Below, in pieces: positions 39,463-49,200 of a stretch of 64,000 nucleotides of DNA. Both the position numbers and the translations under genes were made by a program. Positions within the stretch are counted from its first letter, which is position 1. Every line of letters begins with the position of its first letter. Source of the stretch: Sphingomonas palmae (GTDB lineage Bacteria > Pseudomonadota > Alphaproteobacteria > Sphingomonadales > Sphingomonadaceae); contig NZ_FNZZ01000001.1 in assembly GCF_900109565.1 (NCBI RefSeq), forward strand, positions 558,001 through 622,000, in the 5' to 3' direction. The notes below the pieces were generated by a model. That model did no database searches and was not told the DNA's origin. It saw only the letters and a program-made list of their open reading frames with translations.

Positions 39463-40308
39463 GTGACCTCGCCTCCCGAAATCTTCGACCGGTCGGCGCG
39501 GCGGCGCCAGCGCGATCGCTCCGCCGCCGCTTTTCGCGACCATGACTTCATTCGCGCGGTAATGCTCGACGGCATCGAGGAGCGGCTCGGCGCGGTGCTG
39601 CGCAAGTTCGACGACGTGCTCGATCTCGGCTGCTTCGATGCGAGCTTCGCGCCGCCCGCGGGTACGCGAATCGCACGCTTCGATCCAGGTCACGCCTTCG
39701 CCGTCGCGGCGGGCGGCGTGCAGGGGGACGAGGATCGGCTGCCGTTCGCCGACGCGAGCTTCGACCTGATTGTCGCAGCCGGCACGCTCGACACGGTCAG
39801 CGACCTGCCTGGCGCCTTGTCGCTGATCCGCCGCGTGCTGCGCCCCGGGGGGCTTTTTATCGGCGCTTTCCTCGGCGCGGGATCGCTCGCAACGCTGCGC
39901 GCAGTGCTGCGTGAGGCAGAAGCCGACAGGCCGGCGGTGCGCATCCACCCGCAAGTGGAGGTGCGATCCGCGGGCGACCTGCTGCTGCGCGCGGGCTTTC
40001 GGCTGCCGGTCGCCGATGCGGAAACGCTGACCGTGCGCTACGGCTCGCTGATGCGGTTGCTGGATGACGTGCGCGGCATGGGCGGAGCGAACGTTCTGAA
40101 CCATCGCTCGCCACTCAGGCGCGAGACGGTGGCACGCGCGGCCGCCGCGTTTGCAGCGCGTGCCGACGCGGATGGTCGCACGTCGGAGCGGTTCGAGATC
40201 ATGTTTCTGACCGGCTGGGCACCCTCGCCAGAGCAGGACGCCGGGCGCCGCGGCCCACCGCAGCCGGCGGGCTCCGCACTGCCGCGACCTGCCAAGCAGT
40301 TCGGCTAG
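39463..40308 (+). CDS. SAM-dependent methyltransferase (NDUFAF5/BioC-like)
   Basis: 281 residues. The N-terminus SPPEIFDRSARRRQRDRSAA matches the alphaproteobacterial relatives of the complex I assembly factor NDUFAF5. SAM-binding motif I is DVLDLGCFDA; the later motifs DLIVAAGTLDTVSDLPGALSLIRRVLRPGGLFIGAFLG are clear. NDUFAF5 hydroxylates an arginine of complex I, while BioC methylates malonyl-ACP, so the activity is open. GTG at 39463 is selected because the conserved part begins there. It overlaps the stop of the response regulator at 40305 by 4 bases, tail to tail. Confidence 0.85.
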   Translation: MTSPPEIFDRSARRRQRDRSAAAFRDHDFIRAVMLDGIEERLGAVLRKFDDVLDLGCFDASFAPPAGTRIARFDPGHAFAVAAGGVQGDEDRLPFADASFDLIVAAGTLDTVSDLPGALSLIRRVLRPGGLFIGAFLGAGSLATLRAVLREAEADRPAVRIHPQVEVRSAGDLLLRAGFRLPVADAETLTVRYGSLMRLLDDVRGMGGANVLNHRSPLRRETVARAAAAFAARADADGRTSERFEIMFLTGWAPSPEQDAGRRGPPQPAGSALPRPAKQFG

Positions 40309-40691
40309 ATTAGTTCGTCGTCGCCGCCGGTGGCGAGCAGGCGGCCCATCGCGTCGAAGAGTGAGTCCATCGCGACGGGCTTGAAGATGACGTCGTCGGC
40401 GCCCGCGGCAAGGCAGCGTTCGCGCAGGTCGACCGCGCGATCGGCGGTGACGACGATGATCGGCAGCCTGCCCTTGGCATCATCGCGCGCGCGAATGTGC
40501 TGTATCGCGGTCAGCCCGTCCATGCCGGGCATGCGTAGATCGACGAGGATCATATCGAACTCCTCGGCTTCGATCCGGTCAAGGCCGATTTCCGCACTCT
40601 CGGCCTCTTCCATATGCGCGCCGGCGACATCGAGCATGTCGCGCACGACGCGCCGGTTCATGCGATCGTCCTCGATGAAGAGAACGTTCAT
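40305..40691 (-). CDS. Stand-alone receiver protein (CheY-like)
   Basis: 128 residues, one complete receiver domain. Acidic pair in FIEDDRMNRRV, phospho-acceptor Asp in LVDLRMPGMDG, Thr in IIVVTADRA and Lys in VIFKPVAMDS are all present. No output domain is attached. It follows the kinase gene by 61 bases in the same direction and is the likely phosphate target of that kinase, whose own C-terminal receiver appears degenerate. Confidence 0.93.
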   Translation of the reverse strand: MNVLFIEDDRMNRRVVRDMLDVAGAHMEEAESAEIGLDRIEAEEFDMILVDLRMPGMDGLTAIQHIRARDDAKGRLPIIVVTADRAVDLRERCLAAGADDVIFKPVAMDSLFDAMGRLLATGGDDELI

Positions 40692-40752
40692 GTACCGGTC
40701 GTCCGTTTCGACGTAGTGATGCTCGTGTTTCGTTTCACTAGCACACCCTAGC

Positions 40753-43155
40753 CTAAGCCGCGCCGCGCACAAGCACCCGTTCAAGCCGCATGACGCGATC
40801 AACGAGTATCTTCTTGCCGATGGGACGCTCGATCACCGCATCGACCCCGCTGGCGAGCAGGCGCGCGCGGCTATCGGCGCTGAGCGCGGGCGTGAGCAGC
40901 GCGATCGGTGCGGCGTCTCGCAATGCGCCAAGTCCCAAAGGCATTTCTGAGTCGTCGAGCAGACCCTCGTCCACATCGATCAGGACGCGATCGAGGGTGC
41001 GGTCGTCTGCGATCTCGCGCGCCTCGGTCAGATCGGCCGCGCAAACCAGATTGCCGTGTTCCTCGAACAGGGTCTTGAGCATTGCACGCGTGATCGGGCT
41101 GCGGACGACCAGCAGGATAGGCGGCGCTTCGACGAGGTCGGCGAGCGCTTCCGCTGGGATCAACGGCAGGTCGAGCGTAAACACCGCTCCCTGCCCCAGC
41201 GCGCTCACCACGGTTACGTCGCCGCCCATAGCGCGCGACAGGCTGCGGCAGATCGAGAGGCCGAGCCCCGTTCCGCCGAACTGTCGAGTCGTCCCTGCAT
41301 CCGCCTGCCGGAACGAGTCGAAGATCACTTCGTGTGCCTCGGGCGCGATGCCGATCCCGGTGTCGGCGACCGTGACGTGGAACCAGTCGCCGGTGCAGGC
41401 AACCGCGACGCTCACCGACCCCGCCGGCGTGAACTTGACCGCGTTGGAGAGCAGGTTGAACACGATCTGCCGCAAGCGGACCGCATCGCCGACGATCCAG
41501 CCCGGGCAATCATCGATCTGCACGTCGAACGACAGCCGCTTCGCCTGCGCCTGCTCGCGCCACAGCCGGCATGCCTCGTCGATGGTGCGCTTGAGATTGA
41601 GCGGCGCCTGCTCGAGCGTCATCTTGCCGGTTTCGATCTTCGCCACGTCGAGGATATCGTCGACGAGCGCGCGCATCGTCACGCCAGCGCCGTGCACCAC
41701 CGACAGGCGGTCGCGTGTCTCGGGGTCGAGTTGCCGGTCAGCGATCATGACCTCGGTCATGCCCAATATCCCGTTCAGCGGCGTGCGGATCTCGTGACTG
41801 GTGGCCGCGAGGAACTCGGTCTTGACCGCGAGCGCGCGGGCCACCTTGTCGCGCGCGACGCGCAGCCGGTCGCGACTGCGCCGAAGCGTCCACATGCCGA
41901 ACGTCAGCAATCCGATCACCAGTGCCACGCCGAGCGCGGCGATGACGAAGACGGTGCGCTGCATCCGCGCCTGCTCGCGCTCGTGCGACACCGTGGTCTG
42001 CAGTTCGTCCGCTTTCAGCTTGGCGATGCGCAGTTCCTGGTTGGCGTAATCGAAGCGGGCCGCGGCCAGCGCGGCGCTGTTCGAGCGCGCGACCTCGGTT
42101 GCCTGATCGTCGAGCCGCTTGAGCGCCGCGAGATGCTGAAGCGCCAGATGATCCTCGTGTAGCGCGGCGTAGATCGAATAGGCCGTCTGGTGATCGTCGC
42201 GTTCGGTCAGGATCGTACGGGTCAGATCGACACCGGCGAAACGCTCGTCGATCAGCGCCCGCGCGCGCGTCAGATTGCTGCGCTGCAATGCCGATTGAGC
42301 GGCAAGCCGTAGGAAGGTCGGGCGGACCGAACGGCCTTCGGGGCTAGCAGACATCGACAAGCCGCGTGCGATCGCAACATCTGCGTCCGATAACCGTCCC
42401 TGCAGCAGGCGGACGTTGGCGATGTTACCAAGAGTGATGCCCGAAATGCTGGCGCTGTCCAGCTTCGCCGCGAGACGATAAGCGCGCGCAAAGTCACGTA
42501 CGGCTTTGTCATACTCACGCGCCTCTGTGTAAGAATCCCCCCGGCCCAAATACATAGACACGAGAAGGCCCGGGTCGGCGGTGTACACGTCAATGGCTTG
42601 GCCGAAATAGCGAAGCGCCGACGCCTGATCACGTGCTCCATCGTACAAGAGCGCTAGCGTGATCAGCGCCTTCGCTTGTCCGCGCCTGTTCCCCTGCTCG
42701 ATGAACAGGTCATGCGCATGCAGAAGTGTCGGCAGTGCCGCCGCCGTACGCCCTACTTCGATCATCGATCCGCTCTTGGAGAGCAGGATGTCGGCATAGA
42801 CGGGCGGTGCAGGCTTGATGGAGGAGACCTGCCGATCGGCTCGCTCGAGTAGCGCGATAGCCGCCAAGGGTTTCGCATCTCGGCTTTCCGCTTCTCCGCG
42901 CAACCACAGCGCTGTGGCGATAGCGATGTCGCGGGTACGAGCATCGGTGAACCGACTTGCAATCGACCCAGCTTGTTCAGCCGCCGACTCCGCCTCGCTT
43001 GCAGAAACCAGCATCGCGTTCTTCGCAGCGCCAATAGCCCGATCAAACGCTATGTTGACCGCCCTTTGATCATCTGTGTTTGCTGCCGATAAGCAGAGCC
43101 AACAGCTCGCGATCAGCAGCGGCTTTTGAAGCCGAGCGATCAGCCGCGCTTCCAC
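40753..43155 (-). CDS. TPR-containing histidine kinase with a degenerate receiver
   Basis: 800 residues from GTG 43155. An exported start (hydrophobic residues 12-25) leads to a periplasmic sensor of about 350 residues made of TPR-like helices (for example QAKALITLALLYDGARDQASALRYFGQAIDVY). A coiled coil and a membrane helix (about 400-425) follow. The kinase has His454 in ATSHEIRTPLNG, N box NLLSNAVKF, DTGIGI and GGTGLGL. The C-terminal 120 residues fold like a receiver, with Asp in RVLIDVDEG, but the start reads VVRSPI instead of an acidic pair, and ERP replaces the KP motif. Its start overlaps the EAL gene by 16 bases. Confidence 0.9.
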   Translation of the reverse strand: MEARLIARLQKPLLIASCWLCLSAANTDDQRAVNIAFDRAIGAAKNAMLVSASEAESAAEQAGSIASRFTDARTRDIAIATALWLRGEAESRDAKPLAAIALLERADRQVSSIKPAPPVYADILLSKSGSMIEVGRTAAALPTLLHAHDLFIEQGNRRGQAKALITLALLYDGARDQASALRYFGQAIDVYTADPGLLVSMYLGRGDSYTEAREYDKAVRDFARAYRLAAKLDSASISGITLGNIANVRLLQGRLSDADVAIARGLSMSASPEGRSVRPTFLRLAAQSALQRSNLTRARALIDERFAGVDLTRTILTERDDHQTAYSIYAALHEDHLALQHLAALKRLDDQATEVARSNSAALAAARFDYANQELRIAKLKADELQTTVSHEREQARMQRTVFVIAALGVALVIGLLTFGMWTLRRSRDRLRVARDKVARALAVKTEFLAATSHEIRTPLNGILGMTEVMIADRQLDPETRDRLSVVHGAGVTMRALVDDILDVAKIETGKMTLEQAPLNLKRTIDEACRLWREQAQAKRLSFDVQIDDCPGWIVGDAVRLRQIVFNLLSNAVKFTPAGSVSVAVACTGDWFHVTVADTGIGIAPEAHEVIFDSFRQADAGTTRQFGGTGLGLSICRSLSRAMGGDVTVVSALGQGAVFTLDLPLIPAEALADLVEAPPILLVVRSPITRAMLKTLFEEHGNLVCAADLTEAREIADDRTLDRVLIDVDEGLLDDSEMPLGLGALRDAAPIALLTPALSADSRARLLASGVDAVIERPIGKKILVDRVMRLERVLVRGAA

Positions 43156-44423
43156 GTTGCCGCCAGTCGGTTGAAGCTGTCTCGCGTGACCTCAGGTGCG
43201 CGGCGGTGGCGATCCTCGCGCAGGAAGGTGACAAAAGCATCGAACGCGATCGGCCGACTGATCAGGAAACCCTGGATCATGTCGCACCCCATCACCGTTA
43301 GCAGCGCGAGCGCCGCGTGCGTTTCTACGCCCTCGGCGACAACTTCCATGTCAAGCGCGTGTGCGAGATCGATGGTCGAGCGGACGATCAGCGGATCGCG
43401 GTTTGAACTCGTCAGCTGCGTGACGAACAATTTGTCGATCTTGAGTTCGCGAGCGGGCAATTGCTTTAGGTAGGCAAGGCTCGACAGACCCGCGCCATAG
43501 TCGTCGATCGCGACACGAATGCCGATGTCGGCGAAGCGTTGCAGGTTCGCGATCGCACTCTCGGGATCACGGATGACTGACGTTTCGGTTACCTCGAAGC
43601 CGAGCGCCGCGTCACTGCCCGCCACCATGCGGCAGGCATTCGCCACGAACAGGTCGTCTGACAATAATTGACCGGAGATGTTGACGAACAGCCGTAAATC
43701 ATGGCCGGCGTTGTGCAGCTTGGCTGAATCGGCGATCGCCTGCTCGATCGTCCACAGCGTCAGCCTCCGGATCAGCTGCGCCTGCTCCGCCACCGGAATG
43801 AAGTCGCCTGGCAGGATCAGCCCGCGGGTGGGATGCTGCCAGCGGATCAGCGCCTCCGCGCTGGTGATCTCCTGCCGGCGCGCATGCACCTTGGGCTGGT
43901 AGAACAGCACCAGCTCGCCACGATCGATCGCGAGATCGAGCTCTTCCGCCAGTTTCTTCGCATCGTGCGGGAGCGCTTCGATCGCCTGCGTAACGGGCTT
44001 GTCGTATTCGCGTGCCTTGGCGAGCGCGCGCTCGGCTTCCTCGGCCAGCGTGACTTCGTCGGTGTGCCAGCCCCCAACCGCGCCCGCGATCACGATCTTG
44101 ACGCGGTGCGGCTCACCGTCGAGGTCGAGCGGCTCGTCGAACCCGCGACAGGCAGATGCCATCAGCGTTTCAAGCTGTTCGGGCACGTCGCCCTCGACAT
44201 CCAGCTCGACGAGGTTGCGGCCGATCGCGCGTGCACGCGCCTCTGGCAAGGTCAGGCGTAGCCGGTCCACCATGTCCTGGACGAGCACGTCGGCACGCGC
44301 GCAGCCCAGGTAGCGGCGCAGATAGGTGAAGTTCGCCGCCTCCACCAAGACGTGGAACCGGCACGGCGACCGCGTGTGCGCGACGGCGTGGATGAGCTCG
44401 GCGGTGCTGGCGGACGCGTCCAT
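43140..44423 (-). CDS. c-di-GMP phosphodiesterase with degenerate GGDEF and intact EAL domain
   Basis: 427 residues, no membrane segment. Residues about 20-160 resemble a GGDEF domain, but GRNLVELDV stands where GGDEF should be, so no cyclase activity is expected. The EAL domain (about 170-410) keeps the catalytic set: Glu190 in SAEALIRWQ, Asn in LFVNISGQ, Glu in FEVTET, the Asp pair in AIDDYGAGLSSL, Lys in LKIDKLF, and Glu in AEGVET. The likely role is hydrolysis of c-di-GMP to pGpG. It is first in an operon with the kinase and receiver. A CtrA-type box lies 55-70 bases before the ATG. Confidence 0.93.
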   Translation of the reverse strand: MDASASTAELIHAVAHTRSPCRFHVLVEAANFTYLRRYLGCARADVLVQDMVDRLRLTLPEARARAIGRNLVELDVEGDVPEQLETLMASACRGFDEPLDLDGEPHRVKIVIAGAVGGWHTDEVTLAEEAERALAKAREYDKPVTQAIEALPHDAKKLAEELDLAIDRGELVLFYQPKVHARRQEITSAEALIRWQHPTRGLILPGDFIPVAEQAQLIRRLTLWTIEQAIADSAKLHNAGHDLRLFVNISGQLLSDDLFVANACRMVAGSDAALGFEVTETSVIRDPESAIANLQRFADIGIRVAIDDYGAGLSSLAYLKQLPARELKIDKLFVTQLTSSNRDPLIVRSTIDLAHALDMEVVAEGVETHAALALLTVMGCDMIQGFLISRPIAFDAFVTFLREDRHRRAPEVTRDSFNRLAATWKRG

Positions 44424-44477
44424 GCACCGGAATTAGGCGCGCAGGACTGAAGAATGGCTTAAGACCAAAATAGATGG

Positions 44478-44493
44478 TTAATGACCAGTTAAC
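44478..44493. promoter_or_regulatory. CtrA-type binding box upstream of the EAL operon
   Basis: TTAATGACCAGTTAAC contains TTAA-N7-TTAAC, the full CtrA consensus, readable on both strands; on the minus strand it continues TTAACCAT. Further TTAA half sites lie at about 44459 and in TTAAGATCGCTTAA (6-base spacing) at about 44510-44523. The box is 55 bases before the EAL start and 75 before the micro-ORF. CtrA is the cell-cycle/motility regulator of alphaproteobacteria; its gene is not here. Confidence 0.65.
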
Positions 44494-44532
44494 CGCGTTG
44501 ATGAAAACCTTAAGATCGCTTAACCAAGAACA

Positions 44533-44550
44533 GCCTTCCGACGGGAAGGC
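44533..44550 (+). repeat. Hairpin ahead of the micro-ORF ribosome site
   Basis: GCCTTCC and GGAAGGC pair perfectly around GACG. It is followed 6 bases later by TGGGAG and the ATG at 44568, so it would sit in the 5' leader of a rightward transcript. Confidence 0.5.
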
Positions 44551-44567
44551 GTTTCTGGGAGAAAATC

Positions 44568-44621
44568 ATGCTCGCGTTTATTTTCGCGCTGATCACCGGG
44601 CCGATCGTTCGCCCCTGGTAA
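44568..44621 (+). CDS. Possible 17-residue membrane peptide (micro-ORF)
   Basis: ATG to TAA with GGGAG 7 bases before the start. The peptide MLAFIFALITGPIVRPW is almost all hydrophobic, as in small membrane peptides or leader peptides. It lies in the 283-base gap between the leftward EAL and monooxygenase genes, reading the opposite way, after an AT-rich promoter-like stretch with TTAA boxes and a hairpin. The length is too short for codon statistics, so this is a suggestion only. Confidence 0.35.
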   Translation: MLAFIFALITGPIVRPW

Positions 44622-44629
44622 TCACGACC

Positions 44630-44677
44630 GGTTCGGGCGTCCGCTTAGGTCTCTCGAGACCGGTGGCCGTCCGAACC
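44630..44677. repeat. Nested inverted repeats after the micro-ORF
   Basis: The outer pair GGTTCGG (44630-44636) and CCGAACC (44671-44677) surrounds an inner pair GGTCTC-TC-GAGACC (44648-44661). Together they could form a cruciform or a long RNA hairpin, or a terminator for the micro-ORF and for the 3' end of the monooxygenase unit. No T-run is present. Confidence 0.5.
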
Positions 44678-44706
44678 ACCTCATCGAAACTGATTATCAA
44701 GCTGGC

Positions 44707-46179
44707 TCAGGCAGCCGCTATCTCAGATCGGCGCGTCGGGTTGCCGAACTCCATTTCGTTCTCGATCGATCCGAATCGCAGCGCCATTACGTCGAGTGCG
44801 TAATTCTGATTAAGCCGCCACGGCTTCCGGTTCCCCTGTCGCGGCAGGTTGTCAATCGCGCGCTGGATATACCCCGATGAGAAATCCGCGAATGGCTGCG
44901 GCTCGATTGTCGCGACGCCAATTCGCGGTGTTGCCTGCCTAACCCCTTTGCGACGCATCGCATTGAGCAGCCGGCAGACGTAACGCGCGACCAGATCGGC
45001 CTTCAGCGTCCACGATGCATTGGTGTAGCCGAACGTGAAGGCGAGATTAGGCACGTCGGAGAACATCATCCCCTTGTACTGCAATGTATCGGCCAGCCGC
45101 ACCGACGCGCCATCGACGCTGAACGTGGCACCACCCATCAAGGCCAGTTCGAGCCCCGTCGCGGTGACCACCACATCCGCCTCAATCGCCTTTCCTGACG
45201 CCAAGCGGATGCCGGTCGCCGTGAACGTCTCGATCGTATCGGTCACGACCGAGGCTTGGCCACGCTTGATCGTGTCGAACAGGTCGGCGTCCGGGACGAG
45301 GCAGAGCCGCTGGTCCCAGGGATTGTAGCGCGGCGTGAAGTGCGTCTCGACGTCGTAATCGGGACCGAGATGCTCGCGCACCATGCCGAGCAGCCGCTCC
45401 TTGGTGCGCGTCGGTCGCTTCCGCGCCAGATTGTAGAACAGCATGCCGAACAGGACGTTCTTCCACCGCGTAATCCCGTAGGCGGCTTTCGGGGGCAGCA
45501 TGGCACGCAGACGATTGGCTAGGCCGTCCTCCGCCGGGCGGGAGACGACGTAGGTGGGGGAACGCTGCAGCATGGTGACGTGCGCCGCCTGCTTGGCCAT
45601 TTCGGGTACGAGCGTCACCGCCGTCGCACCGCTGCCGATCACGACGACCCTCTTGCCCTTGTAATCGAGGTCGGCTGGCCAGAATTGCGGGTGGACGATG
45701 CAGCCTTCGAACTGCTCGGTTCCCGCGAAGGTGGGCGCGTGCCCCTTCGCGTAATCATAATAGCCCGAGCACATGTAGAGGAAGTTGCACCGTAACTGGA
45801 GCATGGCGCCGTCGTGCTCGACCTCCAGCGTCCATGCGGCGTCCGCGGTAGACCAGGCGGCGCTTTTGACGCGATGGTCGAAGCGCATGCGGCGATCGAT
45901 CCCGTGTTCGCGCGCGGTGTCCTCGATATATTCGCGGATCGACGGACCATCGGCGATCGCCTTCGCATGGGTCCAAGGCCGGAAATCGTATCCGAGCGTA
46001 TGCATGTCCGAATCGGAGCGGATGCCGGGATAGCGGAACAGATCCCACGTCCCGCCGATGGCCGCTCTCGCCTCCAGAATCGCGAATGTCCGATCAGGAC
46101 AGTTCTTCTGCAGGTGATAGGCGGCGCCCACACCCGACAGCCCCGCTCCCACGATGATCACGTCGAACTGCTCGGTCAT
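44707..46179 (-). CDS. Flavin-containing, Baeyer-Villiger-type monooxygenase
   Basis: 490 residues. FAD motif IIVGAGLSGVGAAYHL is at residues 8-23 and the NADPH motif VVIGSGATAVTLVPEM near 170-185. Between them FEGCIVHPQFWP (from Phe157) fits the Baeyer-Villiger fingerprint F-x-G-x3-H-x3-W-P exactly. Such enzymes insert oxygen into ketones or oxidise heteroatoms. The substrate is unknown and no pathway genes adjoin. GAGG precedes the ATG at 46179. Confidence 0.92.
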   Translation of the reverse strand: MTEQFDVIIVGAGLSGVGAAYHLQKNCPDRTFAILEARAAIGGTWDLFRYPGIRSDSDMHTLGYDFRPWTHAKAIADGPSIREYIEDTAREHGIDRRMRFDHRVKSAAWSTADAAWTLEVEHDGAMLQLRCNFLYMCSGYYDYAKGHAPTFAGTEQFEGCIVHPQFWPADLDYKGKRVVVIGSGATAVTLVPEMAKQAAHVTMLQRSPTYVVSRPAEDGLANRLRAMLPPKAAYGITRWKNVLFGMLFYNLARKRPTRTKERLLGMVREHLGPDYDVETHFTPRYNPWDQRLCLVPDADLFDTIKRGQASVVTDTIETFTATGIRLASGKAIEADVVVTATGLELALMGGATFSVDGASVRLADTLQYKGMMFSDVPNLAFTFGYTNASWTLKADLVARYVCRLLNAMRRKGVRQATPRIGVATIEPQPFADFSSGYIQRAIDNLPRQGNRKPWRLNQNYALDVMALRFGSIENEMEFGNPTRRSEIAAA

Positions 46180-46238
46180 GGCCGGCTCCTCTTCCTAAAA
46201 GCCGGCTTACACGGATGTCAGTTGCGCGGGAAGACCGA

Positions 46239-49200
46239 TCAGAAGTCCTTTGAGTAACGCAGCTGCACATTCGACCCGCCGAACGATCCCGCCTGCGACA
46301 GCAGGCTGATCGCCTTGGTCAGCGCGATCGTCAGCTGGGTCGCGGTGAAGCCGCGCGCGTCGGTCACGATCTCGATGTAGATATCGTCGGTCAGATACTT
46401 GCCCGCGGCGAGCGAGGTGCCGCGCCCGGTCGCCTCATCTGCGCCGAGCACGCGCAACCGGTCGAACCCGGTCGCCGCACGCAGCTTGCCGAGCGGGTTG
46501 AGCCCGCCACCCGAGCCGCGCAGCGAATTAAGCGCGGACGCGAGCTGGATCGCCTCGGTCGCGGACAGATTGGCCGGGTTCGTCCCGAACAGCAGCCGGC
46601 TGAGCACCTCGTCCTGCGGCAGCGCCGGCGTTGACGTAAAGGCAACCTGCGGACGCTGGCCCGTGCCGGTGATCGCGATGTTGAACGTGACGCCGTTCTT
46701 GGTCGTGGTCGCGAGGATGTCGATGTCGGGATCGGTCAGCGCACCGCCGCGGAAGCGGATGCGTCCGCGCGTCACCTCGAAGCGATTGCCCGCGAACGAA
46801 TAGGTACCGCGCACGATGTCGAGTCCGCCCGCAATCGTCGGCGCAGCCGAAGTGCCGCCGATCCGCATGTCCGCCTCCCACTCGCTCTCCAGCCCCATGC
46901 CGGAGACGAACAGCTGGTTGTCGGCGTGAACGCGCAGGTCGAGCTTGAACAACCCCACCGATGGCGGCGTCGGACGATCGGTCGGCCGCGCGACGCGGAT
47001 CTCGCTTTTCTTTCTCACCCCGGTCAGCTCGGGCACCTCGGCCGCGCCCTGGCGGATAATTTGATAGCGCGCCTCGGGGATGTTGATGTCGCCGCTGATC
47101 AAGCCGCCGTTGGCGCCGTTCTGCACCCGCACCGTACCGGTCGCCGTGGCGCCGAGCGCGTCCGACTTGGCGAGCCGTGCATTGTCGAGCCGCGCCGTGA
47201 TATCGATCGGGAATCCTTGTGCCGCCGCCAACCCGACTGTGCCCTGCGCCTGCATCGTGCCGTCGCCAGCGCGGGCCGACAGGCTGGTAAGTTCCAGTCG
47301 GTCGTTGTTGAACCGCGCTGCGATCCGCATCTGCGACAGCCGCGTACCGTAGGTTTCGTTGTCGTAGGTCAGGTTGTCGGCGCGGATCAGCCCGTTGACG
47401 CGTGGCGCCGATACGGTGCCACCGAAATCGGCCGCGACCGCGATCGGCCCGGACAATTGCTGTTCGGCGAGACCGGCGAAGCTGAACAGCACGCCCGACG
47501 GTCCGTTGTAGCGGATGCCGCCCGAGAGCGGCCCCTGCATCAGCCGGGTCGACCAGCTGCCGCTACCCGCGGGGGTCAGCCGCGCGACCATCCGCCCGAC
47601 CGTCGTGCCCCCGCGCTTGATGAGCGCACGCCCTTCGCCCGCCGCGGCGTCGAGTCGGCCTTGGAACACCACGTCGACCGGTTCGGACACCGCGGTCAGA
47701 CTGGAACGCGTGAAGTTGGTGATGTTGAGCCGGACGTCTGCCTCGGGCACCGCGTTGCCGGAGCGCTGCACATAATCGAGGCTTCCGGTCGCTTGCCCGC
47801 CCAGGCCGATGTTGGGCACGAAGGCGTTGGCGATGCCGAGGTCGAGCCGGTCGAGCCGCGCCTGCGCGCTCGTCTGCCCACCACCGTAGCGGCCCGCGAG
47901 CCGCAGACTGCCCTGACTGAAGTCGATCCGGGTGGGCTGCAGCTGATAACCACCCGCCGCTGCGACGATCCGCGCCGGGTTGGCAGTGCGGAACGCAATC
48001 CCGTTCGCCTGCCCCTGCAACGCGGCGAGATACTCGCCCGGTGACAGTTTCGCATTGACCGCGACGCGGAACGGCACGCTGTTCGACCCGGTCAGCAGCG
48101 CCTGCGCGGTGCCGCGTCCGCCGGTGTAGTTCACCTTCACGCGACCCGACTGGATCACAGTGGGACCGTAGCGGAGATCGGCGACCTGTGCGTCAGCGAC
48201 GACCGAGGGGGCGTCGTCGTAGAGAACGACCGTGCCGTTGATTATCGCGCGTCCGATCGTGAAGTCGGTCGTACCCGGGATCGTCGCTGCATAAGCGCGC
48301 GCGTTGACGCTGGCGCGCTGGTACTTGCCCTGTGCGCCGAGGTCGGCGGTTCCGGTCAGCCCCGATCCGGCGAAGCGTACCTGACCAGCGAACGGTCCCG
48401 CCGCGGTCTGCACCACACGCCCGGCGAAGTTGATGCCGGCGAACACCACGCGGCGGATGTCGACCGCCAGCTGGTTGCCGGGCGTGACCAGCACATCGGC
48501 GGTGAAGGCACCATAATTGGTCCCGCCGATCGCGTTGACCTGATACGCGCCGCCGCGCCCGACAACGCGTGCGTCGAGGTTGGCGAGCCCGATACCAACG
48601 CCGGGTCGAGGCGCGCGCAACCGGACGACGGGCGCGTCGGTCGAACCGGTGACGCGCGCGTAGAGTGGACCATATTGCGTTGAATAGGCGTCGGCATCGA
48701 CCAGCAACCCGCCGCGCGGATCGTAACGACCTTGGCCCCGCGTCACGCGAAACTGCGGCGCGTTCAGCCGCAGGTCGGTGAAGGTGACGATCCCCTCGGG
48801 CGAATAGCCGAAGCGCGTGCTGGCGGTCGCGTTGCCGCCGAGGAAGTTACGCACGCCCTCATTGAACAACTGCTTGGTGCGCAAAGCGACACGGCCGTTG
48901 ATGCCGAAGCCGCCGTTCGGCCCCGGCACCAGATTGGCGTCAGTGGTCAGGTCGATGATCCCGACGCTCTCGACTCGGAAATTGTTGACGCGTCCTTTCA
49001 ACCCGCCGGTGTAGCGACCGGTCGCGACGTTCGCCGCGATCACGGCAGTCGCGTCGATGTTGTCGGAACGGATACGCAGATTGTCCGACAGGATGTTGGG
49101 CATCGAGATGGCGAGGTCGCCGTCGACGCGAACGTTGGTGGTGAGCCCACCGAGCGCCGGGTTGAGTCCAGTAATGCGGCGCGCGCGGGCGTGGACCGGC

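Noticed and set aside
44474..44803. A 109-codon rightward frame starting beside the CtrA box.
   Set aside because: It runs antisense into the monooxygenase C-terminus, has no ribosome site, and overlaps the better micro-ORF in another frame.
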